Positions 1 through 5,534 of a stretch of DNA of 5,972 nt are shown here, piece after piece. Source of the stretch: Frankiaceae bacterium (GTDB lineage: Bacteria > Actinomycetota > Actinomycetes > Frankiales > Frankiaceae); contig JAVEDQ010000268.1 of the NCBI GenBank assembly GCA_030840885.1, positions 1 through 5,972 on the forward strand, in the 5' to 3' direction. Both the position numbers and the translations under genes were made by a program. Under the pieces are notes generated by a model. The model saw nothing but the letters and a program-made list of their open reading frames with translations. It searched no databases and was not told the origin of the DNA. How positions within the stretch are numbered: position 1 is the first letter of the stretch; the number at the start of each line of letters is the position of its first letter.

Positions 1-537
1 GCCGACGCCGTGCCGGTGCGGCGGCCCGAGCAGCTCGACGAGATCGACGGGATTGTCCTGCCGGGCGGGGAGTCGACGACCATCGGGCTGCTGCTGCGGG
101 TCTTCGACCTGCTCGATCCGCTGCGCGACGCCGTCGCCGGTGGTCTACCGACCTACGGCTCGTGCGCCGGCATGATCCTGCTGGCCCGTGAGGTGACCAA
201 CGGCCAGCCCGGTCAGCCGCTGATCGGGGGGCTCGACGCCAGCGTCGAGCGCAATGCCTTCGGTCGGCAGGTGAACTCCTTCGAGGCCGATCTCGACTTC
301 GCCGGCGACGCCCCGTCGGCGCAGCCGGGGCCGTTGCATGCCGTGTTCATCCGCGCGCCGGCCGTCGAAAAGGCAGGATCGGCGGTCGAGGTGCTCGCGG
401 CGGTGGACCATGCTGGACAACAACGACCGGTGGCGGTGCGCAACGGGCACGTGCTGGCGACGTCGTTCCATCCGGAACTGACGTCCGACCGGCGGGTGCA
501 CGACCTGTTCGTCTCGATGGTCAGATATTCCGAATAA
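1..537 (+). CDS. pdxT: PdxT, glutaminase subunit of pyridoxal 5'-phosphate synthase (5' end cut off by the window)
   Basis: The visible 178 codons are the class-I glutamine amidotransferase subunit of the PdxS/PdxT complex. It hydrolyses glutamine and passes ammonia to PdxS, which makes pyridoxal 5'-phosphate from ribose 5-phosphate and glyceraldehyde 3-phosphate in the cytosol. In visible numbering, the PGGEST oxyanion loop is at 21-26, the nucleophile Cys55 sits in GSCAGM, the conserved [14 protein letters not shown] block follows, and the His157/Glu159 dyad is in SFHPEL. By recall of the Bacillus protein (about 196 residues), roughly 24 N-terminal residues lie left of the window. The reading frame is open from base 1, and the in-frame GTG at 10 is internal, not the start. 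It ends with TAA, 44 bases before yebC. pdxS is expected upstream, but this is inference. All catalytic residues in view are intact. Confidence 0.96.
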   Translation, partial: ADAVPVRRPEQLDEIDGIVLPGGESTTIGLLLRVFDLLDPLRDAVAGGLPTYGSCAGMILLAREVTNGQPGQPLIGGLDASVERNAFGRQVNSFEADLDFAGDAPSAQPGPLHAVFIRAPAVEKAGSAVEVLAAVDHAGQQRPVAVRNGHVLATSFHPELTSDRRVHDLFVSMVRYSE

Positions 538-561
538 CACGCATCGATCGTGAAGTTTGAC

Positions 562-570
562 GGAGAAGGA
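562..570 (+). promoter_or_regulatory. Shine-Dalgarno of yebC
   Basis: GGAGAAGGA lies 11 bases before the ATG at 582. It fixes the yebC start, which also matches the conserved N-terminus MSGHSKW. The pdxT-yebC gap is only 44 bases with no convincing terminator, so the two genes may be co-transcribed. Confidence 0.75.
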
Positions 571-581
571 GCCCGCGCAAC

Positions 582-1337
582 ATGAGCGGCCACAGCAAAT
601 GGGCGACGACCAAGCACAAGAAGGCGGTCATCGACGCCCGCCGCGGCAAGCTGTTCGCGAAGCTGGTGAAGTCGGTCGAGGTGGCCGCGAAGACCGGCGG
701 TGGTGACCCGACCGGCAACCCGACGCTCGCCGACGCCATCGCCAAGGCCAAGTCGAACTCAGTACCCAACGAGAACATCGACCGGGCGGTCAAGCGCGGC
801 TCCGGTGAACTCGGCGACGGCGTCAACTACGAGGAGATCACCTACGAGGCCTACGGGCCGGACGGCGTGGCTCTGCTCGTCGAGTGCCTGACCGACAACC
901 GCAACCGCGCCGCCTCCGACGTCCGGGTGGCCATCACCCGCAACGGCGGGCGCGTCGCCGACCCGGGCTCGGTGGCCTACCTCTTCAGCCGCAAGGGCGT
1001 GCTGCTGGTCGACAAGACCGAGGGTCTGACCGAGGACGACGTGCTGATGGCCGTCCTCGACGCCGGTGCCGAGGACGTCAGCGACCTCGACGAGGCCTTC
1101 GAGGTGCAGGCGGAAGCCACCGACCTGCACGCCGTCCGGGCTGCCGTGACGGACGCCGGGCTCTCGCTGCAGTCGGCGGAGATCGCGTGGATGCCCTCGG
1201 TGCAGGTGCCGCTGGAGGAGGAGGCGGCGCGCAAGGTGCTCAAGCTCGTCGACGCCCTCGAGGACCTCGATGACGTGCAGAACATCTGGTTCAACGCCGA
1301 CATCCCCGACTCGGTCATGGAGGCCGTGGAGGCCTGA
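582..1337 (+). CDS. yebC: YebC/PmpR/TACO1-family protein
   Basis: This 251-residue protein is of typical family length. It opens with the hallmark [22 protein letters not shown] and continues with KLFAKL, the [15 protein letters not shown] segment, and [18 protein letters not shown], all diagnostic of the family's domain 1. Next come the [15 protein letters not shown] strand and the domain ending in [13 protein letters not shown], followed by an acidic C-terminal domain. The family was first annotated as a transcriptional regulator. Later work on mitochondrial TACO1 and bacterial YebC points to translation, helping ribosomes through difficult stretches such as polyproline. Which role applies here cannot be read from the sequence. 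The start is set by a strong SD and by conservation. In many actinomycetes yebC stands next to ruvC; here another gene separates them. No odd composition or frameshift is visible. Confidence 0.96.
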   Translation: MSGHSKWATTKHKKAVIDARRGKLFAKLVKSVEVAAKTGGGDPTGNPTLADAIAKAKSNSVPNENIDRAVKRGSGELGDGVNYEEITYEAYGPDGVALLVECLTDNRNRAASDVRVAITRNGGRVADPGSVAYLFSRKGVLLVDKTEGLTEDDVLMAVLDAGAEDVSDLDEAFEVQAEATDLHAVRAAVTDAGLSLQSAEIAWMPSVQVPLEEEAARKVLKLVDALEDLDDVQNIWFNADIPDSVMEAVEA

Positions 1338-1360
1338 ACGGCCGGGTCGCACCGGCCCGT
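1338..1360 (+). terminator. GC-rich hairpin directly after yebC, candidate terminator
   Basis: The first base after the yebC stop begins a hairpin. ACGGCCGG (1338-1345) pairs with CCGG-CCCGT (1352-1360) with one bulged C at 1356, and the loop is GTCGCA (1346-1351). There is no U-tract, which is not unusual for high-GC actinobacterial terminators but leaves the function uncertain. Its position right behind the stop codon is the main support. Confidence 0.4.
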
Positions 1361-1383
1361 CGCACCCTCGCGTCGGTCGCGTG

Positions 1384-1406
1384 GACACCCACGTCGAACG
1401 GGTGTC
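1384..1406 (+). other. Second inverted repeat in the yebC downstream gap
   Basis: GACACCC (1384-1390) and GGGTGTC (1400-1406) are perfect 7-base inverted arms around a 9-base loop. It could be a second half of a tandem terminator, or an operator just upstream of the candidate promoter at 1416-1444. There is no U-tract. Confidence 0.35.
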
Positions 1407-1415
1407 GTCCAGGTC

Positions 1416-1444
1416 TTGTGCACCAGGCCGCCGAGGCCTACAAC
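1416..1444 (+). promoter_or_regulatory. Candidate promoter for the LGFP protein gene
   Basis: TTGTGC (1416-1421) and TACAAC (1439-1444) are separated by exactly 17 bases. They match TTGACA/TATAAT at 3 and 4 of 6 positions, predicting a transcript start near 1451 and a 5' leader of about 30 bases. The spacer contains a small palindrome, AGGCC (1425-1429) and GGCCT (1435-1439), a possible operator position. The match is moderate, so this is a prediction only. Confidence 0.35.
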
Positions 1445-1465
1445 TGGCTTCCCTGCTCTAGCAGC

Positions 1466-1471
1466 GGGAGG
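1466..1471 (+). promoter_or_regulatory. Shine-Dalgarno that decides the start of the LGFP protein
   Basis: GGGAGG lies 9 bases before GTG 1481 and favours that codon over the in-frame GTG at 1418, which has no good SD. The SD abuts a small hairpin: CTGC (1453-1456) pairs with GCAG (1461-1464), and CC (1451-1452) can pair with GG (1466-1467) across a bulged C. The 5' edge of the SD may therefore be partly masked. Confidence 0.65.
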
Positions 1472-1480
1472 CGGTGTGCA

Positions 1481-3073
1481 GTGCGTCGGCTCCGATCGGC
1501 GACGCTGCTCGCCGCCCTCACCCTCCTGGTCCTCGTCGGCCTGCCCGCCGTACGCGGCGCGGCGGTGACCTGTGCGCAGACCGACCCGATCGAGCGGCGC
1601 TACTGCGAACTCGGCGGTCCTACCTCCGTCCTGGGCGCACCCGTCGGCTCCGCTTACGTGGTCGGATCCGGTCGTGGTCAGGACTACGAGCGGGGTCGCA
1701 TGTTCTGGTCGTCGACGACCGGCGCCCACGAGGTGCACGGCCTGATCTCGGCGACCTACACCAGGGTCGGCGGACCCCTAGGGGTGCTCGGGTTCCCGAC
1801 GACCGACGAGTCCCGGACCCCCGATGGGATCGGGCGCTACAACCACTTCTCCACGAGCGGCTCGATCTACTGGAGCGCGGCGACCGGTGCCCACGAGGTG
1901 CACGGCCTGATCCGGGCCAAGTGGGCGTCGCTGGGCTGGGAGCGGAGCATCCTCGGCTACCCGACCACCGACGAGACGGTCACCCCGGACCGCGTCGGCC
2001 GCTTCAACCACTTCTCCAAGAGCGGCTCGATCTACTGGAACTCGGCGACTGGTGCCCACGAGGTGCACGGCCTGATCCGCACCCGTTGGGCCGGACTCGG
2101 CTGGGAGCGAGGCCTGCTCGGCTATCCGATCAGCGACGAGTTCGCCGCCAACGGCGACCGGCAGAGCAGTTTCCAGCGCGGGTTCCTGCGCTGGAACGCC
2201 GGCCCGCTGCGGGCGGTCCGCGTGGCGCTGCTCGACTCCTACTCCCGCGCCGGGACATGGGTCACGCGCTTCACGTTCAGCCCGGAGTTCGCCGGTACCA
2301 ACCCGCCGGTGCGGCCGGCCGATGTCGACGTGATGGCCGACAGCGGTGTCCGGGTGCTGTACCTGCAAACCGCGGTCCCTGACGCCCGCTATCCAGGGCT
2401 GATCAGCCCGGACCTGTTGGGCGCCTTCCTCACCCGCGCGCACGCCCGCGGGATGCAGGTCGTCGCGTGGTACCTGCCGTCGTTCACGAACGTCAGCGCT
2501 GACCTGGCGAGGCTGCGCGCGACGATCGACTTCCGGGCGTCCGGCCAGGCGTTCGACGCGGTCGGCGTCGACATCGAGGCCACCTCGGTGGCCGACATCG
2601 GGACCCGCAACGCGCGGCTGGTCTCGCTGTCGCAGCAGCTGCGGGACCTCGCCCCGCAGCTGACGCTCGCTGCGATCGTGCTGCCGCCGGTGGTCACCGA
2701 CGTCCTGGCGCCGCCGACCAGCCCTTCGTACTGGCCGAACTTCCCGTGGCGGTCGCTGGCCGGCGTCTACCAGGTGTGGATGCCGATGGCCTACTGGACG
2801 AACCGGAACGAGGCCGGCAGCCCCTACCGCCACGATGCCTACCGCTACATCAGCGAGAACATCAGCCGTACGCGCGCGAACCTCGGCGAGCCCTGCGCCG
2901 CCGTGTCCGTGATCGGCGGGGACGACCGTACCGCGACGTTGGAGGAGTACACCGGCATGGGGGACGGTGCGCGCGCCACGGGTGCGGTCGGTGTCTCCTA
3001 CTTCGACTGGACCGCCACGGTCGCCACCGCCTGGCCGCGCCTACGCGGCTACGACGTGCGGGGCGGCTGCTGA
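1481..3073 (+). CDS. Secreted LGFP-repeat protein with a C-terminal putative glycoside-hydrolase-like TIM barrel
   Basis: A 530-residue exported protein of unknown exact function. The start at GTG 1481 is chosen for its SD and because it yields a classic signal peptide: MRRLRS, a hydrophobic core at 8-23, and likely cleavage near 27-28. Residues 37-240 hold about four LGFP-type repeats with a 55-residue period: VLGAPVG (degenerate), [18 protein letters not shown] and LLGYPISDE, with GAHEVHGLI repeated at 81, 136 and 191. LGFP repeats are known from actinobacterial envelope proteins and are thought to bind the cell wall. Residues 245-525 show eight successive hydrophobic strands as in a (beta/alpha)8 barrel: around 246, 290, 326, 360, 395, 430, 473 and 502. 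Strand 4 reads [10 protein letters not shown], placing Asp359, Asp364 and Glu366 as in the glycoside hydrolase 18 DxxDxDxE motif but with Gly362 for one Asp. Strand 6 carries MPMAYW. Four cysteines follow the signal core (31, 42, 472, 530), possibly as disulfides. Wall-glycan hydrolysis or binding is inference. GC content resembles the neighbours. Confidence 0.85.
   Translation: MRRLRSATLLAALTLLVLVGLPAVRGAAVTCAQTDPIERRYCELGGPTSVLGAPVGSAYVVGSGRGQDYERGRMFWSSTTGAHEVHGLISATYTRVGGPLGVLGFPTTDESRTPDGIGRYNHFSTSGSIYWSAATGAHEVHGLIRAKWASLGWERSILGYPTTDETVTPDRVGRFNHFSKSGSIYWNSATGAHEVHGLIRTRWAGLGWERGLLGYPISDEFAANGDRQSSFQRGFLRWNAGPLRAVRVALLDSYSRAGTWVTRFTFSPEFAGTNPPVRPADVDVMADSGVRVLYLQTAVPDARYPGLISPDLLGAFLTRAHARGMQVVAWYLPSFTNVSADLARLRATIDFRASGQAFDAVGVDIEATSVADIGTRNARLVSLSQQLRDLAPQLTLAAIVLPPVVTDVLAPPTSPSYWPNFPWRSLAGVYQVWMPMAYWTNRNEAGSPYRHDAYRYISENISRTRANLGEPCAAVSVIGGDDRTATLEEYTGMGDGARATGAVGVSYFDWTATVATAWPRLRGYDVRGGC
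1589..2194 (+). repeat. Tandem 165-bp repeats encoding LGFP units
   Basis: The coding sequence repeats with an exact 165-base period. The block encoding GAHEVHGLI starts at 1721, 1886 and 2051. Comparing 1844-1914 with 2009-2079 I count 4 differences over 71 bases. The second and third units are therefore close copies at the DNA level, while the first and the last partial unit are more diverged. This indicates internal duplication within the gene. Confidence 0.85.
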
Positions 3074-3110
3074 CGCAGGATGAGCCCTTGTCGCTCCCCG
3101 CCGAACCGAT

Positions 3111-3130
3111 CCGGCGCCGAGACACGCCGG
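3111..3130 (+). terminator. GC hairpin between the LGFP gene and ruvC, weak terminator candidate
   Basis: CCGGCG (3111-3116) and CGCCGG (3125-3130) are perfect inverted arms around an 8-base loop, 37 bases after the upstream stop codon. There is no U-tract. It could separate the LGFP transcript from the ruv operon, but such short GC palindromes are common at this base composition. Confidence 0.25.
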
Positions 3131-3163
3131 GCCGGCTTCGTCGTCGGTGTCGCACCGGGCGGC

Positions 3164-3169
3164 TACGGT
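3164..3169 (+). promoter_or_regulatory. Candidate -10 element of the ruvCAB promoter
   Basis: TACGGT fits the actinobacterial -10 pattern TANNNT and predicts a transcript start near 3176, about 29 bases before ruvC. No convincing TTGACA-like -35 lies 16-18 bases upstream. The LexA box begins on its last base, an arrangement in which repressor binding would block RNA polymerase. Confidence 0.45.
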
Positions 3170-3184
3170 CGAACAGACGTTCGT
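3169..3184 (+). promoter_or_regulatory. LexA/SOS box upstream of ruvCAB
   Basis: TCGAACAGACGTTCGT contains a perfect GAAC-N4-GTTC core (3171-3182), the Gram-positive/actinobacterial LexA operator. Five of six bases in each flanked half-site match the symmetric form TCGAAC-N4-GTTCGA or better; only the last base deviates. It ends 20 bases before the ruvC ATG and overlaps the candidate -10. In mycobacteria ruvCAB is known to be part of the SOS response, so LexA repression released by DNA damage is the expected control here. Confidence 0.85.
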
Positions 3185-3193
3185 CCGGGTCGA

Positions 3194-3199
3194 GGGAGG
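3194..3199 (+). promoter_or_regulatory. Shine-Dalgarno of ruvC
   Basis: GGGAGG within GAGGGAGGG (3192-3200) lies 5 bases before the ATG at 3205. It fixes the ruvC start although the reading frame stays open far upstream, into the LGFP gene. Confidence 0.75.
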
Positions 3200-3204
3200 G
3201 TGCC

Positions 3205-3732
3205 ATGCGCGTTCTGGGGGTGGACCCCGGCCTGACCCGCTGCGGCTTGGGCGTGGTCGACAGCTCTCGGCCCGGTACGGCCTCGCTCGTCGACGTCGGG
3301 GTGCTGCGTACGCCGGCCGACGCCGACATCGGGCTGCGATTGCACGGCATCGAACGCGGCGTCGAGGAGTGGCTCGACCGGCACAACCCTGACGCGGTCG
3401 CGGTGGAGAGGGTGTTCGCGCAGGCGAACGTCCGCACGGTGATGGGGACGGCACAGGCCGGCGCGGTCGCCATCGCCTGCGCCGCCCGCCGCGGTCTGCC
3501 GGTCGCCCTGCACACCCCGAGCGAGGTGAAGGCCGCCGTCACCGGCAGCGGTCGTGCGGACAAGGCGCAGGTCACGACGATGGTGACCCGGCTGCTGCGG
3601 CTCGACGCGCGCCCGACCCCGGCCGACGCGGCCGACGCGCTTGCGCTGGCGATCTGTCACCTGTGGCGGGGTGCAGCGTTGGCGCGGATGGCGGCGGCAC
3701 AGGCCGGTCTCCGCACCGGGGCCGGCCGATGA
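3205..3732 (+). CDS. ruvC: RuvC, Holliday-junction resolvase
   Basis: This 175-residue endonuclease is of normal family length. It resolves four-way DNA junctions by symmetric cuts, working with the RuvAB branch-migration motor. It has an RNase-H-like fold. The N-terminal strand [14 protein letters not shown] contains catalytic Asp7; VAVERVFAQ contains Glu68; and the helix ..[13 protein letters not shown] contains Asp141 and Asp144, completing the Mg2+-binding tetrad. The conserved [20 protein letters not shown] block is at 104-123. The ATG is selected by its strong SD and by the conserved start. The stop overlaps the ruvA start as ATGA (3729-3732), giving translational coupling. The SOS box and -10 directly upstream imply damage-inducible expression of the whole operon. 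Confidence 0.97.
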   Translation: MRVLGVDPGLTRCGLGVVDSSRPGTASLVDVGVLRTPADADIGLRLHGIERGVEEWLDRHNPDAVAVERVFAQANVRTVMGTAQAGAVAIACAARRGLPVALHTPSEVKAAVTGSGRADKAQVTTMVTRLLRLDARPTPADAADALALAICHLWRGAALARMAAAQAGLRTGAGR

Positions 3733-4328
3733 TCGCGAGTGTGTCCGGCCGGGTCGCGGCGGTCGGTCCGGACCAGGCGGTGATCGAGGTGGGTGGTGTC
3801 GGGCTGGCGGTCTCGTGCGCGCCGGCCACGCTGGCGTCGCTGCGGGTGGGGGAGCTGGCCGTTCTCGCCACGGCGCTCGTCGTCCGCGAGACCGAGCTGA
3901 CGCTCTACGGCTTCGCCGACGCCGACGAGAAGGAGGTCTTCGAGGCGCTGCAGACCGCCACCGGGGTCGGTCCGCGGCTCGCCCAAGCGGTACTCGGCGT
4001 GCTCCGGCCCGACGACGTCCGTCGCGCGGTCGCCACTGAGGACCTGAACGCGCTGTGCAAGGTGTCCGGCATCGGGAAGAAGGGGGCGCAGCGCATCGTG
4101 CTCGACCTCAAGGACCGGCTCGGTCCGCCCCTCGGCACGGGCACCGGCGTGGTCCCGGCTCCGCGCGTCGAGCAGTGGCAGGACCAGCTACGGGCCGCAC
4201 TCACCGGCCTCGGCTACGGGCTGCGCGAGGCTGACGAGGCGGTCATCGCGGTCGAACCGCTGGTGACCGACCCGCCCTCGGTGCCGGTGCTGCTCCGGCA
4301 GGCGCTCGCCGTGCTGAGGCCTTCGTGA
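3729..4328 (+). CDS. ruvA: RuvA, Holliday-junction branch-migration subunit
   Basis: This 199-residue protein is of typical length. It forms the tetramer that clamps a Holliday junction and docks two RuvB rings. An OB-like domain I (1-62) starts MIASVSGRV and ends in LTLYGF. Domain II (about 63-132) has two helix-hairpin-helix motifs, [12 protein letters not shown] (79-90) and [19 protein letters not shown] (112-130). A flexible Pro/Gly linker (133-148) leads to domain III (149-199), the RuvB-binding three-helix domain. The start codon overlaps the ruvC stop (ATGA) and lacks a clear SD of its own, as expected for coupled translation. In the acidic pin region the sequence reads RETE: Glu54 matches one of the two E. 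coli pin acids (Glu55/Asp56), while the second is Thr55, followed by Glu56. The stop overlaps a GTG that opens a mini-ORF leading to ruvB. Confidence 0.97.
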   Translation: MIASVSGRVAAVGPDQAVIEVGGVGLAVSCAPATLASLRVGELAVLATALVVRETELTLYGFADADEKEVFEALQTATGVGPRLAQAVLGVLRPDDVRRAVATEDLNALCKVSGIGKKGAQRIVLDLKDRLGPPLGTGTGVVPAPRVEQWQDQLRAALTGLGYGLREADEAVIAVEPLVTDPPSVPVLLRQALAVLRPS

Positions 4329-4372
4329 GTGGCGCCGTCGTGAGCGAGGCCCTAGTGAGTGGGGCCGCGTGA
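4325..4372 (+). CDS. 15-codon mini-ORF bridging ruvA and ruvB
   Basis: A GTG at 4325, overlapping the ruvA stop by GTGA, opens a 15-codon frame reading [15 protein letters not shown]. It ends at TGA 4370-4372, which in turn overlaps the ruvB GTG (4369) by GTGA. Ribosomes finishing ruvA could restart here and then hand over to ruvB. There is no SD and no evidence that the peptide has a function. The frame is made almost wholly of tandem repeats, so it may simply be a by-product of duplication. Translation is untested; I am sure of the geometry, not of expression. Confidence 0.4.
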   Translation: MSGAVVSEALVSGAA

Positions 4373-4380
4373 GCGACGCC
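4325..4380 (+). repeat. Tandem GTGAGYG repeats at the ruvA/ruvB junction
   Basis: Units begin at 4325, 4340, 4355 and 4369, each opening GTGAGT or GTGAGC followed by G-rich bases and GCC. The spacing is 15, 15 and 14 bases. The last unit is the true ruvB start. The first three share one frame, and the one-base-shorter third unit shifts ruvB into another frame. The pattern suggests serial duplication of an original GTGA-overlapped ruvA/ruvB junction. Confidence 0.75.
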
Positions 4381-5460
4381 GACGCGGTGCTGCGCCCGGC
4401 CGTCGACCCGGTCGCCGGCGACGACGGCGGCTATGAGGCCGGTCTCCGTCCCGCGACCCTGGCCGAGTTCGTGGGTCAGCCCAAGGTGCGCGAGCAGCTG
4501 TCCATCGTCCTGGAGGGCGCGATGCAGCGCCGGAGGCCGCCGGACCACATGCTGCTGTCGGGTCCTCCCGGGCTCGGCAAGACGACGCTGGCGATGATCG
4601 TCGCGAGTGAGCTGGACGTCCCGCTCCGCATCACCAGCGGACCCGCGATCGAGCGGGCCGGTGACCTCGTGGCCATCCTCACCTCTCTAGGGCCGGGTGA
4701 GGTGCTGTTCCTCGACGAGATCCACCGCATCGCCCGGCCGGCGGAGGAGCTGCTGTACTCCGCGATGGAGGACTTCCGGGTCGACGTCGTGCTCGGCAAG
4801 GGGCCCGGGGCCACGGCGATCCCCCTCGACGTCGCTCCGTTCACCCTCGTCGGCGCGACGACCCGTGCGGGCCTGCTCACCGGCCCGCTGCACGACCGGT
4901 TCGGCTTCGTCGGGCACCTCGACTTCTATGACACCGCCGAGCTCGAGCGGGTGCTCACCCGCACCGCAGCACTCCTCGACGTACCGCTGACCACCGACGG
5001 GGCGGCCGAGATAGCAGGTCGCTCCCGCGGCACCCCACGGATCGCCAACCGCCTGCTCCGCCGCGTCCGCGACTTCGCCGAGGTGCGCGCGGGTGGCGTG
5101 GTCACGCGCGAGGTCGCGCAGGAGGCGCTGCGGGTGTTCGACGTCGACGCGATCGGGCTGGACCGGCTCGACCGTGCCGTCCTCGCCGCCCTGGTCCGCA
5201 ACTTCGGGGGTGGTCCCGTCGGCTTGACCACACTGGCCGTCGCCGTGGGGGAGGAGGCGACCACCGTGGAAGAAGTCGTCGAGCCCTATCTCGTACGGGC
5301 CGGACTGCTGGTGCGCACCGCTCGCGGACGGGTGGCGACGGCGGCGGCCTTCGACCACCTCGGGGTGCCGCAGTCGGCGCGGCCCGCGCTCCTGCCCGGC
5401 GGCGCCCCGGTCTCGGCTCCGGTCGGCCGCGGTGGCGACGTGCCGTCGTTGTTCGACTGA
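4369..5460 (+). CDS. ruvB: RuvB, Holliday-junction branch-migration ATPase
   Basis: This 363-residue AAA+ motor forms hexameric rings that pump DNA through the RuvA-bound junction. After a 21-residue acidic N-terminus comes the family block [16 protein letters not shown] (22-37). Walker A is GPPGLGKTT (65-73), Walker B is LFLDEIHR (113-120), sensor 1 is GATTR (162-166), the likely arginine finger lies in LHDRFGF (about Arg177), and the sensor-2 helix is in [19 protein letters not shown] (219-237, with Arg224). A C-terminal winged-helix DNA-binding domain (about 262-345) contains [20 protein letters not shown] and [12 protein letters not shown] 4369 is the first possible start: the frame upstream is open back into ruvA but has no ATG, GTG or TTG between 4321 and 4369. 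No strong SD precedes it, so it probably depends on coupling from ruvA through the mini-ORF. All ATPase motifs are intact. Confidence 0.97.
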   Translation: MSDADAVLRPAVDPVAGDDGGYEAGLRPATLAEFVGQPKVREQLSIVLEGAMQRRRPPDHMLLSGPPGLGKTTLAMIVASELDVPLRITSGPAIERAGDLVAILTSLGPGEVLFLDEIHRIARPAEELLYSAMEDFRVDVVLGKGPGATAIPLDVAPFTLVGATTRAGLLTGPLHDRFGFVGHLDFYDTAELERVLTRTAALLDVPLTTDGAAEIAGRSRGTPRIANRLLRRVRDFAEVRAGGVVTREVAQEALRVFDVDAIGLDRLDRAVLAALVRNFGGGPVGLTTLAVAVGEEATTVEEVVEPYLVRAGLLVRTARGRVATAAAFDHLGVPQSARPALLPGGAPVSAPVGRGGDVPSLFD

Positions 5461-5476
5461 GCGTTGTTCGACTGAG
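5447..5476 (+). repeat. Perfect 15-bp tandem duplication across the ruvB stop
   Basis: CGTTGTTCGACTGAG occurs twice back to back (5447-5461, 5462-5476). The first copy encodes the last RuvB residues and its TGA. The second copy repeats that TGA in the same frame 15 bases later, so a readthrough product would gain only four or five residues. Confidence 0.9.
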
Positions 5477-5494
5477 ACCGGGCGCAGGCGGCGG

Positions 5495-5519
5495 AGGTCA
5501 CGCCGGGCAGGGGTGACCT
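5495..5519. promoter_or_regulatory. Inverted repeat upstream of yajC, possible operator
   Basis: AGGTCAC (5495-5501) and GTGACCT (5513-5519) are perfect inverted arms with an 11-base centre and 18 bases between arm centres, fitting binding by a dimeric regulator on one face of the helix. It lies directly upstream of the yajC -10. It could alternatively be a weak ruvB terminator hairpin, but there is no U-tract. I recognise no specific regulator. Confidence 0.4.
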
Positions 5520-5522
5520 GCC

Positions 5523-5528
5523 TACGAT
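5523..5528 (+). promoter_or_regulatory. -10 element of a probable leaderless yajC promoter
   Basis: TACGAT matches TANNNT, and the yajC GTG begins after exactly six bases (GCCCGG), which is where transcription should start. This TANNNT-N6-GTG arrangement is the usual signature of leaderless actinobacterial mRNAs. It also explains why no SD sits at normal distance before yajC: the nearest GGGG is about 20 bases away. The -35 region overlaps the inverted repeat. Confidence 0.55.
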
Positions 5529-5534
5529 GCCCGG

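Noticed and set aside
538..552. CACG-N7-CGTG symmetry between pdxT and yebC
   Set aside because: Four-base arms are too short to separate from chance, and there is no terminator-like tail.
1394..1409. Possible second SOS box, TCGAAC followed by GGGT, upstream of the LGFP gene
   Set aside because: Only the left half-site matches; the right half reads GTCGTC and shares just two of six bases with GTTCGA.
1418..1480. Earlier GTG start for the LGFP protein
   Set aside because: It would add 21 hydrophilic residues before the signal peptide and lacks an SD, whereas GTG 1481 has GGGAGG at 9 bases.
1474..2382. A 302-codon + strand frame overlapping the LGFP gene
   Set aside because: Arg/Pro-rich out-of-frame shadow; the true frame has a signal peptide and recognisable repeats.
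1778..2833. A 351-codon open frame on the - strand opposite the LGFP gene
   Set aside because: The composition is that of an antisense shadow, and its repeats merely mirror the LGFP repeats on the + strand.
3141..3169. TCGTCGGTG resembling the PafBC (RecA-independent damage) motif TTGTCRGTG upstream of ruvC
   Set aside because: It matches 8 of 9 positions, but the distance to the -10 TACGGT is 14 bases instead of the expected 8, and no TANNNT lies at the right spacing.
2746..3204. A 153-codon upstream extension of the ruvC frame
   Set aside because: It runs through the LGFP coding region, is Arg-rich, and the strong SD plus conserved N-terminus place the ruvC start at 3205.
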